Assembly (NCBI GenBank): GCA_964019135.1
Contig: OZ025253.1
Span: forward strand, 2,450,233-2,514,232
Source: Arenicola marina
Taxonomy: Eukaryota; Annelida; Polychaeta; Arenicolidae
Reading direction: 5' to 3'
Length of the DNA: 64,000 nt
A program made the position numbers and the translations under genes. The notes beneath the pieces were generated by a model. It searched no databases. It had not been told where the DNA came from and saw nothing but the letters and a program-made list of their open reading frames with translations. Each line of letters starts with the position of its first letter. Position 1 is the stretch's first letter. Of the stretch, positions 35,913-47,553 are shown in pieces.

Positions 35913-38900
35913 TCTGGGGACCGATCTCCCCTGTGGTATAATAGATGTGCCGGGGTAGCCCTCCTCCAGCCCATGGGGAGGTGGCCGCCCTGGCTCAGTG
36001 GGTAAACGGGCGGAGCTGGCATCTGGGGACCGATCTCCCCTGTGGTATGATAGATGTGCCGGGGTAGCCCTCCTCCAGCCCATGGGGGGGTGGCCGCCCT
36101 GGCTCAGTGGGTAAACGGGCGGAGTTGGCATCTGGGGACCGATCTCCCCTGTGGTATGATAGATGTGCCGGGGTAGCCCTCCTCCAGCCCATGGGGGGGG
36201 TGGCCGCCCTGGCTCAGTGGGTAAACGGGCGGAGCTGGCATCTGGGGACCGATCTCCCCTGTGGTATGATAGATGTGCCGGGGTAGCCCTCCTCCAGCCC
36301 ATGGGGGGGGTGGCCGCCCTGGCTCAGTGGGTAAACGGGCGGAGCTGGCATCTGGGGACCGATCTCCCCTGTGGTATGATAGATGTGCCGGGGTAGCCCT
36401 CCTCCAGCCCATGGGGGGGGTGGCCGCCCTGGCTCAGTGGGTAAACGGGCGGAGTTGGCATCTGGGGACCGATCTCCCCTGTGGTATGATAGATGTGCCG
36501 GGGTAGCCCTCCTCCAGCCCATGGGGGGGGGTGGCCGCCCTGGCTCAGTGGGTAAACGGGCGGAGCTGGCATCTGGGGACCGATCTCCCCTGTGGTATGA
36601 TAGATGTGCCGGGGTAGCCCTCCTCCAGCCCATGGGGGGGTGGCCGCCCTGGCTCAGTGGGTAAACGGGCGGAGCTGGCATCTGGGGACCGATCTCCCCT
36701 GTGGTATGATAGATGTGCCGGGGTAGCCCTCCTCCAGCCCATGTGGGGGGGTGGCCGCCCTGGCTCAGTGGGTAAACGGGCGGAGCTGGCATCTGGGGAC
36801 CGATCTCCCCTGTGGTATGATAGATGTGCCGGGGTAGCCCTCCTCCAGCCATGGGGGGAGCCGCCCTGGCTCAGTGGGTAAACGGGCGGAGCTGGCATCT
36901 GGGGACCGATCTCCCCTGTGGTATGATAGATGTGCCGGGGTAGCCCTCCTCCAGCCCATGGGGGGGTGGCCGCCCTGGCTCAGTGGGTAAACGGGCGGAG
37001 CTGGCATCTGGGGACCGATCTCCCCTGTGGTATGATAGATGTGCCGGGGTAGCCCTCCTCCAGCCCATGGGGGGAGCCGCCCTGGCTCAGTGGGTAAACG
37101 GGCGGAGCTGGCATCTGGGGACCGATCTCCCCTGTGGTATGATAGATGTGCCGGGGTAGCCCTCCTCCAGCCCATGGGGGGGTGGCCGCCCTGGCTCAGT
37201 GGGTAAACGGGCGGAGCTGGCCTCTGGGGACCGATCTCCCCTGTGGTATGATAGATGTGCCGGGGTAGCCCTCCTCCAGCCCATGGGGGGAGCCGCCCTG
37301 GCTCAGCGGGTAAACGGGCGGAGCTGGCATCTGGGGACCGATCTCCCCTGTGGTATGATAGATGTGCCGGGGTAGCCCTCCTCCAGACCATGGGGGGGTG
37401 GCCGCCCTGGCTCAGTGGCTAAACGGGCGGAGCTGGCATCTGGGGACCGATCTCCCCTGTGGTATGATAGATGTGCCGGGGTAGCCCTCCTCCAACCATG
37501 GGGGGGTGGCCGCCCTGGCTCAGTGGGTAAACGGGCGGAGCTGGCATCTGGGGACCGATCTCCCCTGTGGTATGATAGATGTGCCGGGGTAGCCCTCCTC
37601 CAGACCATGGGGGGGTGGCCGCCCTGGCTCAGTGGGTAAACGGGCGGAGCTGGCATCTGGGGACCGATCTCCCCTGTGGTATGATAGATGTAGCGGGGTA
37701 GCCCTCCTCCAGACCATGGGGGGGTGGCCGCCCTGGCTCAGTGGGTAAACGGGCGGAGCTGGCATCTGGGGACCGATCTCCCCTGTGGTATGATAGATGT
37801 GCCGGGGTAGCCCTCCTCCAGACCATGGGGGGGGGTGGCCGCCCTGGCTCAGTGGGTAAACGGGCGGAGCTGGCATCTGGGGACCGATCTCCCCTGTGGT
37901 ATGATAGATGTGCCGGGGTAGCCCTCCTCCAGCCCATGGGGGGGGGGGGGAGCCGCCCTGACTCAGTGGGTAAACGGGCGGAGCTGGCATCTGGGGACCG
38001 ATCTCCCCTGTGGTATGATAGATGTGCCGGGGTAGCCTCCTCCAGACCATGGGGGGGTGGCCGCCCTGGCTCAGTGGGTAAACGGGCCGAGCTGGCATCT
38101 GGGGACCGATCTCCCCTGTGGTATGATAGATGTGCCGGGGTAGCCCTCCTCCAGCCCATGGGGGGGGGGGAGCCGCCCTGACTCAGTGGGTAAACGGGCG
38201 GAGCTGGCATCTGGGGACCGATCTCCCCTGTGGTATGATAGATGTGCCGGGGTAGCCCTCCTCCAGCCCATGGGGGGGTGGCCGCCCTGGCTCAGTGGGT
38301 AAACGGGCGGAGCTGGCATCTGGGGACCGATCTCCCCTGTGGTATGATAGATGTGCCGGGGTAGCCCTCCTCCAGCCCATGGGGGGGTGGCCGCCCTGGC
38401 TCAGTGGGTAAACGGGCGGAGCTGGCATCTGGGGACCGATCTCCCCTGTGGTATGATAGATGTGCCGGGGTAGCCCTCCTCCAGCCCATGGGGGGGGGAG
38501 CCGCCCTGACTCAGTGGGTAAACGGGCGGAGCTGGCATCTGGGGACCGATCTCCCCTGTGGTATGATAGATGTGCCGGGGTAGCCCTCCTCCAGCCCATG
38601 GGGGGGGTGGCCGCCCTGGCTCAGTGGGTAAACGGGCGGCGCTGGCATCTGGGGACCGATCTCCCCTGTGGTATGATAGATGTGCCGGGGTAGCCCTCCT
38701 CCAGCCCATGGGGGGTGTGGCCGCCCTGGCTCAGTGGGTAAACGGGCGGAGCTGGCATCTGGGGACCGATCTCCCCTGTGGTATGATAGATGTGCCGGGG
38801 TAGCCCTCCTCCAGCCCATGGGGGGGTGGCCGCCCTGGCTCAGTGGGTAAACGGGCGGAGCTGGCATCTGGGGACCGATCTCCCCTGTGGTATGATAGGT

Positions 38901-40722
38901 GTGCCGGGGTAGCCCTCCTCCAGACCATGGGGGGGGGGCGCCCTGGCTCAGTGGGTAAACGGGCGGAGCTGGCATCTGGGGACCGATCTCCCCTGTGGTA
39001 TGATAGATGTGCCGGGGTAGCCCTCCTCCAGACCATGGGGGGGGGGTGGCCGCCCTGGCTCAGTGGGTAAACGGGCGGAGCTGGCATCTGGGGACCGATC
39101 TCCCCTGTGGTATGATAGATGTGCCGGGGTAGCCCTCCTCCAGACCATGGGGGGGGGTGGCCGCCCTGGCTTAGTGGGTAAACGGGCGGAGCTGGCATCT
39201 GGGGACCGATCTCCCCTGTGGTATGATAGATGTGCCGGGGTAGCCCTCCTCCAGACCATGGGGGGGTGGCCGCCCTGGCTCAGTGGGTAAACGGGCGGAG
39301 CTGGCATCTGGGGACCGATCTCCCCTGTGGTATGATAGGTGTGCCGGGGTAGCCCTCCTCCAGACCATGGGGGGGGGCGCCCTGGCTCAGTGGGTAAACG
39401 GGCGGAGCTGGCATCTGGGGACCGATCTCCCCTGTGGTATGATAGATGTGCCGGGGTAGCCCTCCTCCAGCCCATGGGGGGGTGGCCGCCCTGGCTCAGT
39501 GGGTAAACGGGCGGAGCTGGCATCTGGGGACCGATCTCCCCTGTGGTATGATAGGTGTGCCGGGGTAGCCCTCCTCCAGCCCATGGGGGGGTGGCCGCCC
39601 TGGCTCAGTGGGTAAACGGGCGGAGCTGGCATCTGGGGACCGATCTCCCCTGTGGTATGATAGGTGTGCCGGGGTAGCCCTCCTCCAGACCATGGGGGGG
39701 GGGGCGCCCTGGCTCAGTGGGTAAACGGGCGGAGCTGGCATCTGGGGACCGATCTCCCCTGTGGTATGATAGATGTGCCGGGGTAGCCCTCCTCCAGCCC
39801 ATGGGGGGGTGGCCGCCCTGGCTCAGTGGGTAAACGGGCGGAGCTGGCATCTGGGGACCGATCTCCCCTGTGGTATGATAGATGTGCCGGGGTAGCCCTC
39901 CTCCAGCCCATGGGGGGGGGGTGGCCGCCCTGGCTCAGTGGGTAAACGGGCGGAGCTGACATCTGGGGACCGATCTCCCCTGTGGTATGATAGATGTGCC
40001 GGGGTAGCCCTCCTCCAGCCCATGGGGGGGGTGGCCGCCCTGGCTCAGTGGGTAAACGGGCGGAGCTGGCATCTGGGGACCGATCTCCCCTGTGGTATGA
40101 TAGGTGTGCCGGGGTAGCCCTCCTCCAGACCATGGCGGGGGGCGCCCTGGCTCAGTGGGTAAACGGGCGGAGCTGGCATCTGGGGACCGATCTCCCCTGT
40201 GGTATGATAGGTGTGCCGGGGTAGCCCTCCTCCAGACCATGGGGGGGGGCGCCCTGGCTCAGTGGGTAAACGGGCGGAGCTGGCATCTGGGGACCGATCT
40301 CCCCTGTGGTATGATAGATGTGCCGGGGTAGCCCTCCTCCAGCCCATGGGGGGAGCCGCCCTGGCTCAGTGGGTAAACGGGCGGAGCTGGCATCTGGGGA
40401 CCGATCTCCCCTGTGGTATGATAGATGTGCCGGGGTAGCCCTCCTCCAGCCCATGGGGGGGGGGAGCCGCCCTGGCTCAGTGGGTAAACGGGCGGAGCTG
40501 GCATCTGGGGACCGATCTCCCCTGTGGTATGATAGATGTGCCGGGGTAGCCCTCCTCCAGCCCATGGGGGGGGGGGGGTGGCCGCCCTGGCTCAGTGGGT
40601 AAACGGGCGGAGCTGGCATCTGGGGACCGATCTCCCCTGTGGTATGATAGATGTGCCGGGGTAGCCCTCCTCCAGCCATGGGGGGGTGGCCGCCCTGGCT
40701 CAGTGGGTAAACGGGCCGAGCT
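35913..40722 (+). repeat. About 109-bp tRNA-like satellite (about 44 units)
   Basis: Units of 105-112 bp differ mainly in the length of one poly-G run after CCCATG. Each unit holds box A TGGCTCAGTGG (first clear one at 35991-36001), which fits the Pol III consensus at all defined positions. This box lies in the loop of a perfect CCGCCC/GGGCGG stem. About 25 nt later GGGGACCGATCTCCCC forms a T-arm-like hairpin, a degenerate box B. The shared CTCAGTGGGT with SINEs at 4626 and 7225 supports a tRNA or SINE origin. No T-run terminator is seen within the unit. Open frames across it have no conserved start and are not called. Confidence 0.93.
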
Positions 40723-40783
40723 GCAGGATGATTGCATGCATGTTAAGTATATGTGAGCCACTTTCATACATAATGCTAGAGAG

Positions 40784-40866
40784 CCTCCATGGTGTAGGGG
40801 TTAGCGGGCTCTGTTTTATGCAGCGAGCTGTGCCGGGTCAATAGGTTGTGGGTTCGGGCCCCTAAT
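40784..40866 (+). mobile_element. tRNA-like SINE head, third family, copy 1
   Basis: Box A TGGTGTAGGGG (40790-40800) fits the consensus. Box B is GGTTCGGGCCC (40851-40861), one mismatch. The internal CAGCGAGCTGTGCC matches the next element. A TTTT at 40814-40817 between the boxes could stop Pol III early. Confidence 0.6.
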
Positions 40867-40989
40867 CTGGGGCATGTTTCATCCCTTCATCCCTCATCGT
40901 CCCGGGAGGTTCCTTGGCCCTACTTAGCCTTCCTGTACACAACAGTGGTCTAAAACACCGACATTTCATTTCTTATAATATCAGGCAAC

Positions 40990-41096
40990 CCCAATGGTCT
41001 AGAGGTTAGCGCGCTCGGATTAATGCAGCGAGCTCTGCCAGGCCACCCCCCCCCCTGCCCCCCCCGCTAGGCCAGCGTCGGGGGTTCGCCCCCTAT
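40990..41096 (+). mobile_element. tRNA-like SINE head, third family, copy 2
   Basis: Box A TGGTCTAGAGG (40995-41005) fits the consensus. GGTTAGCGCGCTC and CAGCGAGCTCTGCC match the copy 200 bp upstream. A poly-C insertion (about 41046-41065) separates it from a box-B-like GGTTCGCCCCC (41083-41093). That T-arm is the first unit of the following 41-bp array. Confidence 0.6.
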
Positions 41097-41795
41097 AGTA
41101 CGGATGTCTGTCCAGAGCTCGGGGGTTTGCCCCCTATAGTACGGATATCTGTCCAGAGCTCGGGGGTTCGCCCCCTATAGTACGGATGTCTGTCCAGAGC
41201 TCGGGGGTTCGCCCCCTATAGTACGGATATTTGTCCAGACGGGGGTTCGCCCCCTATAGTATGGATGTCTGTGCAGAGCTCGAGGGGTTCGCCCCCTATA
41301 GTACGGATATCTTTCCAGAGGTCGGGGGCTCGCCCCCTATAGTACGGATGTCTGTCCAGACGGGGGTTCGCCCCCTATAGTATGGATGTCTGTGCAGAGC
41401 TCGAGGGGTTCGCCCCCTATAGTACGGATATCTTTCTAGAGCTCGGGGGTTCGCCCCCTATAGTACGGATATCTGTCCAGACGGGGGTTCGCCCCCTATA
41501 GTACGGATGTCTGTCCAGAGCTCGGGGGTTCGCCCCCTATAGTACGGATGTCTCTCCAGAGCTCGGGGGTTCGCCCCCTATAGTACGGATGTCTGTCCAG
41601 ACGGGGGTTCGCCCCCTATAGTATGGATGTCTGTGCAGGGCTCGGGGGTTCGCCCCCTATAGTACGGATATCTTTCCAGAGCTCGGGGGTTCGCCCCCTA
41701 TAGCACGGATGTCTGTCCAGGGCTCGGGGGTTCGCCCCCTATAGTACGGATGTCTGTCCAGACGGGGGTTCGCCTCCTATAGTACGGATGTCTGT
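41070..41795 (+). repeat. 41-bp minisatellite built from a SINE T-arm (about 18 units)
   Basis: Units contain GGGGGTTCGCCCCCTATAG then TACGGATGTCTGTCCAGAG. GGGGG-TTCG-CCCCC is a perfect hairpin and close to box B (one base off at the conserved A). Some units lack three or four bases (CCAGACGGGGG for CCAGAGCTCGGGGG). The first unit is the T-arm of the SINE head at 40990, which shows where the repeat came from. Confidence 0.95.
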
Positions 41796-43734
41796 TCTTT
41801 CAGGCTAAAGATGTCCTAACCGTTTTCGCAAATAGTGTACGGGCGTAATCCCCGGGACTTGGCTCAGTTCTACCATTGATCCTCCCCCTTGGACGCCATG
41901 TGACATTCAGCCCATAAAATGACCTTTATAACTAACAATTTACCAAATGCGTATACCAACAATGTGCTTTCAGAGTAATTACTGTTTGTATATAGTCCAT
42001 TTGTACTTCCATTCGATGGCAGTTTGTTGTTAACACGGTGTCTGGTATCACCCCAATCTGGGGTGAAGAGGGTGGGTGAACTAATTAATGGTTTCAGTAT
42101 CGCCCTATTTAGGTCACTCACAAATTGTATGGCGTCCATGTCATATCTGGAGACTCACCTGTTCATCAGCCCATCACCAACCACACATAAGTACTTCAAT
42201 GATGAAACGTGTCTCGAGTCATTTGGTTTAAAGGCTGTATAATTACTGTAGGTTTGAGGGCGACACAGCCAACACGAACCCGACCCGAACCGTTTATAAT
42301 AACAAAGATTTACGTCTGACTTATTTAGCCTTTTATGGGCTGAAGTAGATGGGCGCTCGCCGCGATTACAGTTCTGCATTTCGGTGTTTAGTTTTACAAC
42401 CGCGAGGTCGATCCGTATACCTACAACTCGACCTGGGGGCGGGGCGGGGGTGGGGGTGGGGTAGACCCCGGGGGCGGGGGTGGGAGTAGGGTAGACCCGG
42501 GGGCTGGGGTGGGGTAGACCCGGGGGGCTCTTTAGGGGCTAATGGGGGCGGGGTAGAGAGGTGCGTGACCCAGCTATAGCTATGCCCACCAGGTAGGTGA
42601 GCGTATGGGGAATGCATCCAGGTAGGTGTATGACCCTTCAGAATTGGCGACTGGTTCATAAACTCCTTTAGTGCACTTATCTGTCATCTGCCTGTTTGAG
42701 GTAGTTTTACAACCGCTCTTTATGGGCTAAATGCACTATAATTTCCTTCGGGAAATAGCTCCGCCTCACACCTCAATATCCATATATATACATCTACATA
42801 TATATGTTGAAGTCTTCAGGCGACAACACATGTGTGGCTATGAAAACTGCCGTCTTGGCTCAGAAGACGCTATCACTTACGGGCGCACACCACCAAATTA
42901 CAACTCCCACAATGAGGTAGCTCGGTACGGGGACGTAACGTCCCGGTGGCTATCACTAAAGTACGGATTCGTGTCGGTATTTACCCCAATATGACCTAGT
43001 TCTATCACAGCGAGAGTCACACGTGTACTGATGATAAAACTAATGCATTGTTCTCCCACCAGATACACCCCCGCCCTTACGGTCGTCGTGGGGATAGTGC
43101 CACGGTAACTTGGGTTGGTGAATAACTCCGGAGCTGATACGGAGAGGGTTAAAGTTTCATGCCCGCCTCCACCCACACATACAGTATTCCGGTTTCAAAG
43201 TTAGTCCTACAAATGGTTCGACACGTTGTAAGAACGATGTTATCTGTCAGATTCACGCCTCAGTGAGTTGCGCTATATCTGTCATCAAAGTTGGCATTAA
43301 CCTGTCCTAACCTTTGCCTCTCCTTTGCGGGCACACACCATTTTTTCTCTAGGTCTTCGCTTCAACAGTAGCTGCAGTCGAACAGTCTCTTTTTACCCCA
43401 GAAGTGCGCGCATTCCACATAAATAAACCGCGAAAACAAGCCGTGCATTGTATTGCAAATCAGCAAATAGGTGAAAAAAACCCAAAGATTGGTAAGGTCT
43501 CTGTGTCGGCGATCTATCTGTCACGACCATTAGACCATCAGGTCGCGTCCCATGGACACCGAGCCGGGGGTTGTCTCTGGAAACTGATACCTCAGTTTTA
43601 CGACACCCTCCCATGGCCTTTACGTAATTTATGGAGACAATAAAACTACAACTACAAATGTAGAAGAAGAAGAAGTCCCGGATGAACTCCATTGCACTCG
43701 GCCGCGTCATCGGTGGACGCGTCCGTGCCCGGTT
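41796..43734. other. Low-copy non-coding sequence
   Basis: No exon is recognised. A G-rich repeat at about 42432-42535 has three copies of GGGTAGACCC with GGGGGCGGGGGTGGG-type sequence. Confidence 0.45.
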
Positions 43735-44185
43735 ACTTTTTGGGGTAATTTACACGGCGGGTTACCTTTCGGGTTAATCTACAGGGATGGTTACCTTTTG
43801 AGGTATTGTACACGGGGGGGGGGTTACCTACGTGGTAGTCTACATGGGGGGTTACCTTTTGGGGTAATCTACAGGGATGGTTACCTTTTGAGGTATTGTA
43901 CACGGGGGGGGGTTACCTATATGGTAGTCTACACGGCGGGTTACCTTTCGGGTTAATCTACAGGGATGGTTACATTTTGAGGTATTCTACACGGGGGGGG
44001 GGTTACCTATATGGTAGTCTACACGGGGGGGTTACCTATATGGTAGTCTACACGGGGGTTACCTTTTGGGGTAATCTACAGGGATGGTTACTGTTTGGAG
44101 TAGTCTACACTGGGGCTTACCTATGTGCTAATCTACACGGAGGGTTAGATTTTGGGGTAAACTACACTGATGGTTACCTTTCCGA
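43735..44185. repeat. About 30-bp degenerate repeat (about 14 units)
   Basis: Core GGTTACCTTTTGGGGTAATC then TACA(C/G)GG. Two or three unit types alternate (TTTGAGGTATTGTACACGG, TACCTATATGGTAGTCTAC), making longer blocks of about 90 bp. Confidence 0.85.
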
Positions 44186-44255
44186 GTAATATAACAGTAG
44201 ATAACCATCCATTTATGCTGTTCTCTCACCTTATCTACTACGAAGGGGGTGGCAC

Positions 44256-44866
44256 AGTTAGCATTTCTTCAGTGTCGGTAGGCGGTCCCACAGTTAGCAT
44301 TCTTTCAGCGTCGGTAGGCGGTCGCACAGTTAGCATTCCTTCTGTGTCGGTAGGCGGTCCCTCAGTTAGCATTGCTTCAGTTCCGGTAGGCGGTCCCACA
44401 GATGGCATTCCTTCAGTGTCCGTAGGCGGATCCACAGTTAGTATTCCTTCAGTGTCGGTAGGCGGTCCCACAGTTAGCATTCCTTCAGTGTCGGCAGGCG
44501 GTCCCACAGTTAGCATTCCTTCAGTGTCGGTAGGCATTCCCACAGTTAGCATTCCTTCAGTGTCGGTAGGCGGTCCCACAGTTAGCATTCCTTCAGTGTC
44601 GGTAGGCGGTCCCACAGTTAGCATTCCTTCAGTGTCGGTAGGCGGTCGCACAGTTAGCATTCCTTCAGTGTCGGTAGGCGGTCCCACAGTTAGCATTCCT
44701 TCAGTGTCGGTAGGCGGTCCCACAGTTAGCATTCCTTCAGTGTCGGTAGGCGGTCCCACAGTTAGCATTCCTTCAGTTCCGGTAGGCGGTCCCACAGATG
44801 GCATTCCTTCAGTGTCGGTAGGCGGTCCCTCAGTTAGCATTCCTTCAGTGTCGGTAGGCGGTCCCT
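44256..44866. repeat. 36-bp minisatellite (about 17 units)
   Basis: Units contain TCGGTAGGCGGTCCCACAG then TTAGCATTCCTTCAGTG. The length is a multiple of three, so both strands have open frames (12-residue patterns VGGPTVSIPSVS on + and MLTVGPPTDTEG on -). Most unit differences change the amino acid, so there is no sign of protein selection. Divergent units (TCCGGTAGG with ACAGATGGC) occur near both ends, as if the same sub-block had been copied. Confidence 0.93.
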
Positions 44867-45332
44867 CACACCTGTTCTTGCAGCCCTCCATTGCTGCCCC
44901 CATCCCTCCCTCCACCCCCTGCCACGAGGCTCCACGCCCACACGCCACAAGACAGAGAAGCTATAAAACTGGTCCAAGTCTCACTGCGAAAAACACGGTG
45001 CACCCTTGAGCCCAAGTTACCGTCCCACGGACGTGAAGAATGTGACATAATTACTATCCTCTCATATGAATCAACAATTAGCGGCAGTATTTATTTGACT
45101 TCCAAATGACTAAATTCGCATCCACTTTGGGACAAATGCCCCTTTCGAGCGCAATTCGAATAACTGAAATAAATACCATGGGGCAGTATAGGAAATGGCT
45201 TTTGGTTTTAGATTTCTGTCGATTCAGCGGATATTCCGATTAAACGAATTTCGATTTTTTTTTATTAAGTGAAAATGCACATTATGGACCGAGTGGACAA
45301 AGGGTGAGGGGATGTCCCGGTACCCTAAACTG
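44867..45332. other. Low-copy spacer
   Basis: No gene or repeat is recognised. Confidence 0.4.
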
Positions 45333-45555
45333 CCTTTCCTGGAGGTACATGCACGCTGCTTGACGTACAAGCCACATTGCCGTTGAACCCGCTCATTGAC
45401 GGGGAATATTGTCCTTTCCTGGAGGTACATGCACGCTGCTTCACGTACAAGCCACATTGCCGTTGAACCCGCTCATTGACGGGGAATATTGTCCTTTCCT
45501 GTAGGTACATGCACGCTGCTTCACGTACAAGCCAAATTGCCGTTGGGAATATGGT
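45333..45555. repeat. 80-bp tandem repeat, about 2.7 copies
   Basis: CCTTTCCTGGAGGTACATGC starts at 45333 and 45413, with a variant (CCTGTAGG) at 45493. The third copy is truncated after GCCAAATTGCCGTTG. Confidence 0.9.
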
Positions 45556-45612
45556 CCGGGCCGTATTATTTCAGACATTAGATGTGGAAACATTAGTCAC
45601 GTGATGTCTGCC

Positions 45613-45687
45613 TTAACTCAACAGACCGTCCTCTGACGTACTGGTTTACTTAACTCAACAGACCGTCCTCTGACGTACTGGTTTATT
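45613..45687. repeat. 37-bp direct duplication
   Basis: TTAACTCAACAGACCGTCCT with following CTGACGTACTGGTTTA occurs twice head to tail. Confidence 0.9.
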
Positions 45688-45998
45688 CATGGCGTCATAG
45701 TCCGCTTGATGGCAGATATCCGGGGGTGTATGGGGTAAGGAAGGGGATGGACGTTAATCTACTGCGGTGGGGGTGGGGTGGCGTGGCGTGGCGTTATTCT
45801 GTCATAAGGAGATTAATTATTTCCATATTGGTTTTAAATTGTATGTTGCCTTTATTTCTTCATATATTATCGTGTTGTAAGTCACTTATAGGTGAAAGTG
45901 GGGTGGTTGAGTTGGTCATTGCGCTTGTCACGATAACGTTATCAATGTGGCTGTAATATTACCTCGCCAGTGTGTATAACAAAGGATTATTTGCCTGT

Positions 45999-47553
45999 AA
46001 TGCGGATAGTTTACCCATCAGACAGACGCTGTCCCTATAATGCGGATAGTTTACCCATCAGACAGACGCTGTCCCTATAACGCGGATAGTTTACCCATCA
46101 GACAGACGCTGTCCCTATAATGCGGATAGTTTACCCATCAGACAGACGCTGTCCCTATAATGCGGATAGTTTACCCATCAGACAGACGCTGTCCCTATAA
46201 TGCGGATACTTTACCCATCAGACAAACGCTGTCCCTATAACGCGGATAGTGTACCCATCAGACAGACGCTGTCGCTATAATGCGGATAGTTTACCCATCA
46301 GACAGACGCTGTCCCTATAATGCGGATAGTTTACCCATCAGACAGACGCTGTCCCTATAATGCGGATAGTTTACCCATCAGACAGACCATGTATCTATAA
46401 TGCGGATAGTTTACCCATCTGACAGACGCTGTCCCTATAATGCGGATAGTTTACCTATCAGACAGACGCTGTCCCTATAATGCGGATAGTTTACCCATCA
46501 GACAGACGCTGTCCCTATAATGCGGATAGTTTACCCATCAGACAGCCGCTGTCCCTATAATGCGGATAGTTTACCCATCAGACAGACGCTGTCCCTATAA
46601 TGCGGATAGTTTACCCATCAGACAGACGCTGTCCCTATAATGCGGATAGTTTACCCATCAGACAGACGCTGTCCCTATAATGCGGATAGTTTACCCATCA
46701 GACAGACGCTGTCCCTATAATGCGGATAGTTTACCCATCAGACAGACGCTGTCCCTATAATGCGGATAGTTTACCCATCAAACAGACGCTGTCCCTATAA
46801 TGCGGATAGTTTACCCATCAGACAGACGCTGTCCCTATAATGCGGATAGTTTACCTATCAGACAGACGCTGTCCCTATAATGCAGATAGTTTACCCATCA
46901 GACAGACGCTGTCCCTATAATGCGGATAGTTTACCCATCAGACAGACGCTGTCCCTATAATGCGGATAGTTTACCCATCAGACAGACGCTGTCCCTTTAA
47001 TGCGGATAGTTTACCCATCAGACAGACGCTGTCCCTATAATGCGGATACTTTACCCATCAGACAGACGCTGTCCCTATAATGCGGATAGTTTACCCATCA
47101 GACAGACGCTGTCCCTATGATGCGGATAGTTTACCTATCAGACAGACGCTGTCCCTATAATGCGGATAGTTTACCCATCAGACAGACGCTGTCCCTATAA
47201 TGCGGATAGTTTACCCATCAGACAAACGCTGTCCCTATAATGCGGATAGTTTACCCATCAGACAGACGCTGTCCCTATAATGCGGATAGTTTACCCATCA
47301 GACAGACGCTGTCCCTATAATGCGGATAGTTTACCCATCAGACAGACGCTGTCCCTATAATGCGGATAGTTTACCTATCAGACAGACGCTGTCCCTATAA
47401 TGCGGATAGTTTACCCATCAGACAGACGCTGTCCCTATAATGCGGATAGTTTACCCATCAGACAGACGCTGTCCCTATAATGCGGATAGTTTACCCATCA
47501 GACAGACGCTGTCCCTATAATGCGGATAGTTTACCCATGAGACAGACGCTGTC
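45999..47553. repeat. 40-bp minisatellite (about 39 units)
   Basis: Units contain TGCGGATAGTTTACCCATCA then GACAGACGCTGTCCCTATAA. Every unit has exactly 40 bp with only point changes (ACTTTACC, CCTATCAG, AACGCGG). Each contains the inverted repeat GACAG-ACG-CTGTC and CAGACAGAC. Confidence 0.97.

Noticed and set aside
35874..40767. Many minus-strand frames with repeated SYHRGDRSPDASSARLPTE
   Set aside because: They arise from the 109-bp satellite; frames break whenever the poly-G length changes, so there is no stable coding frame.
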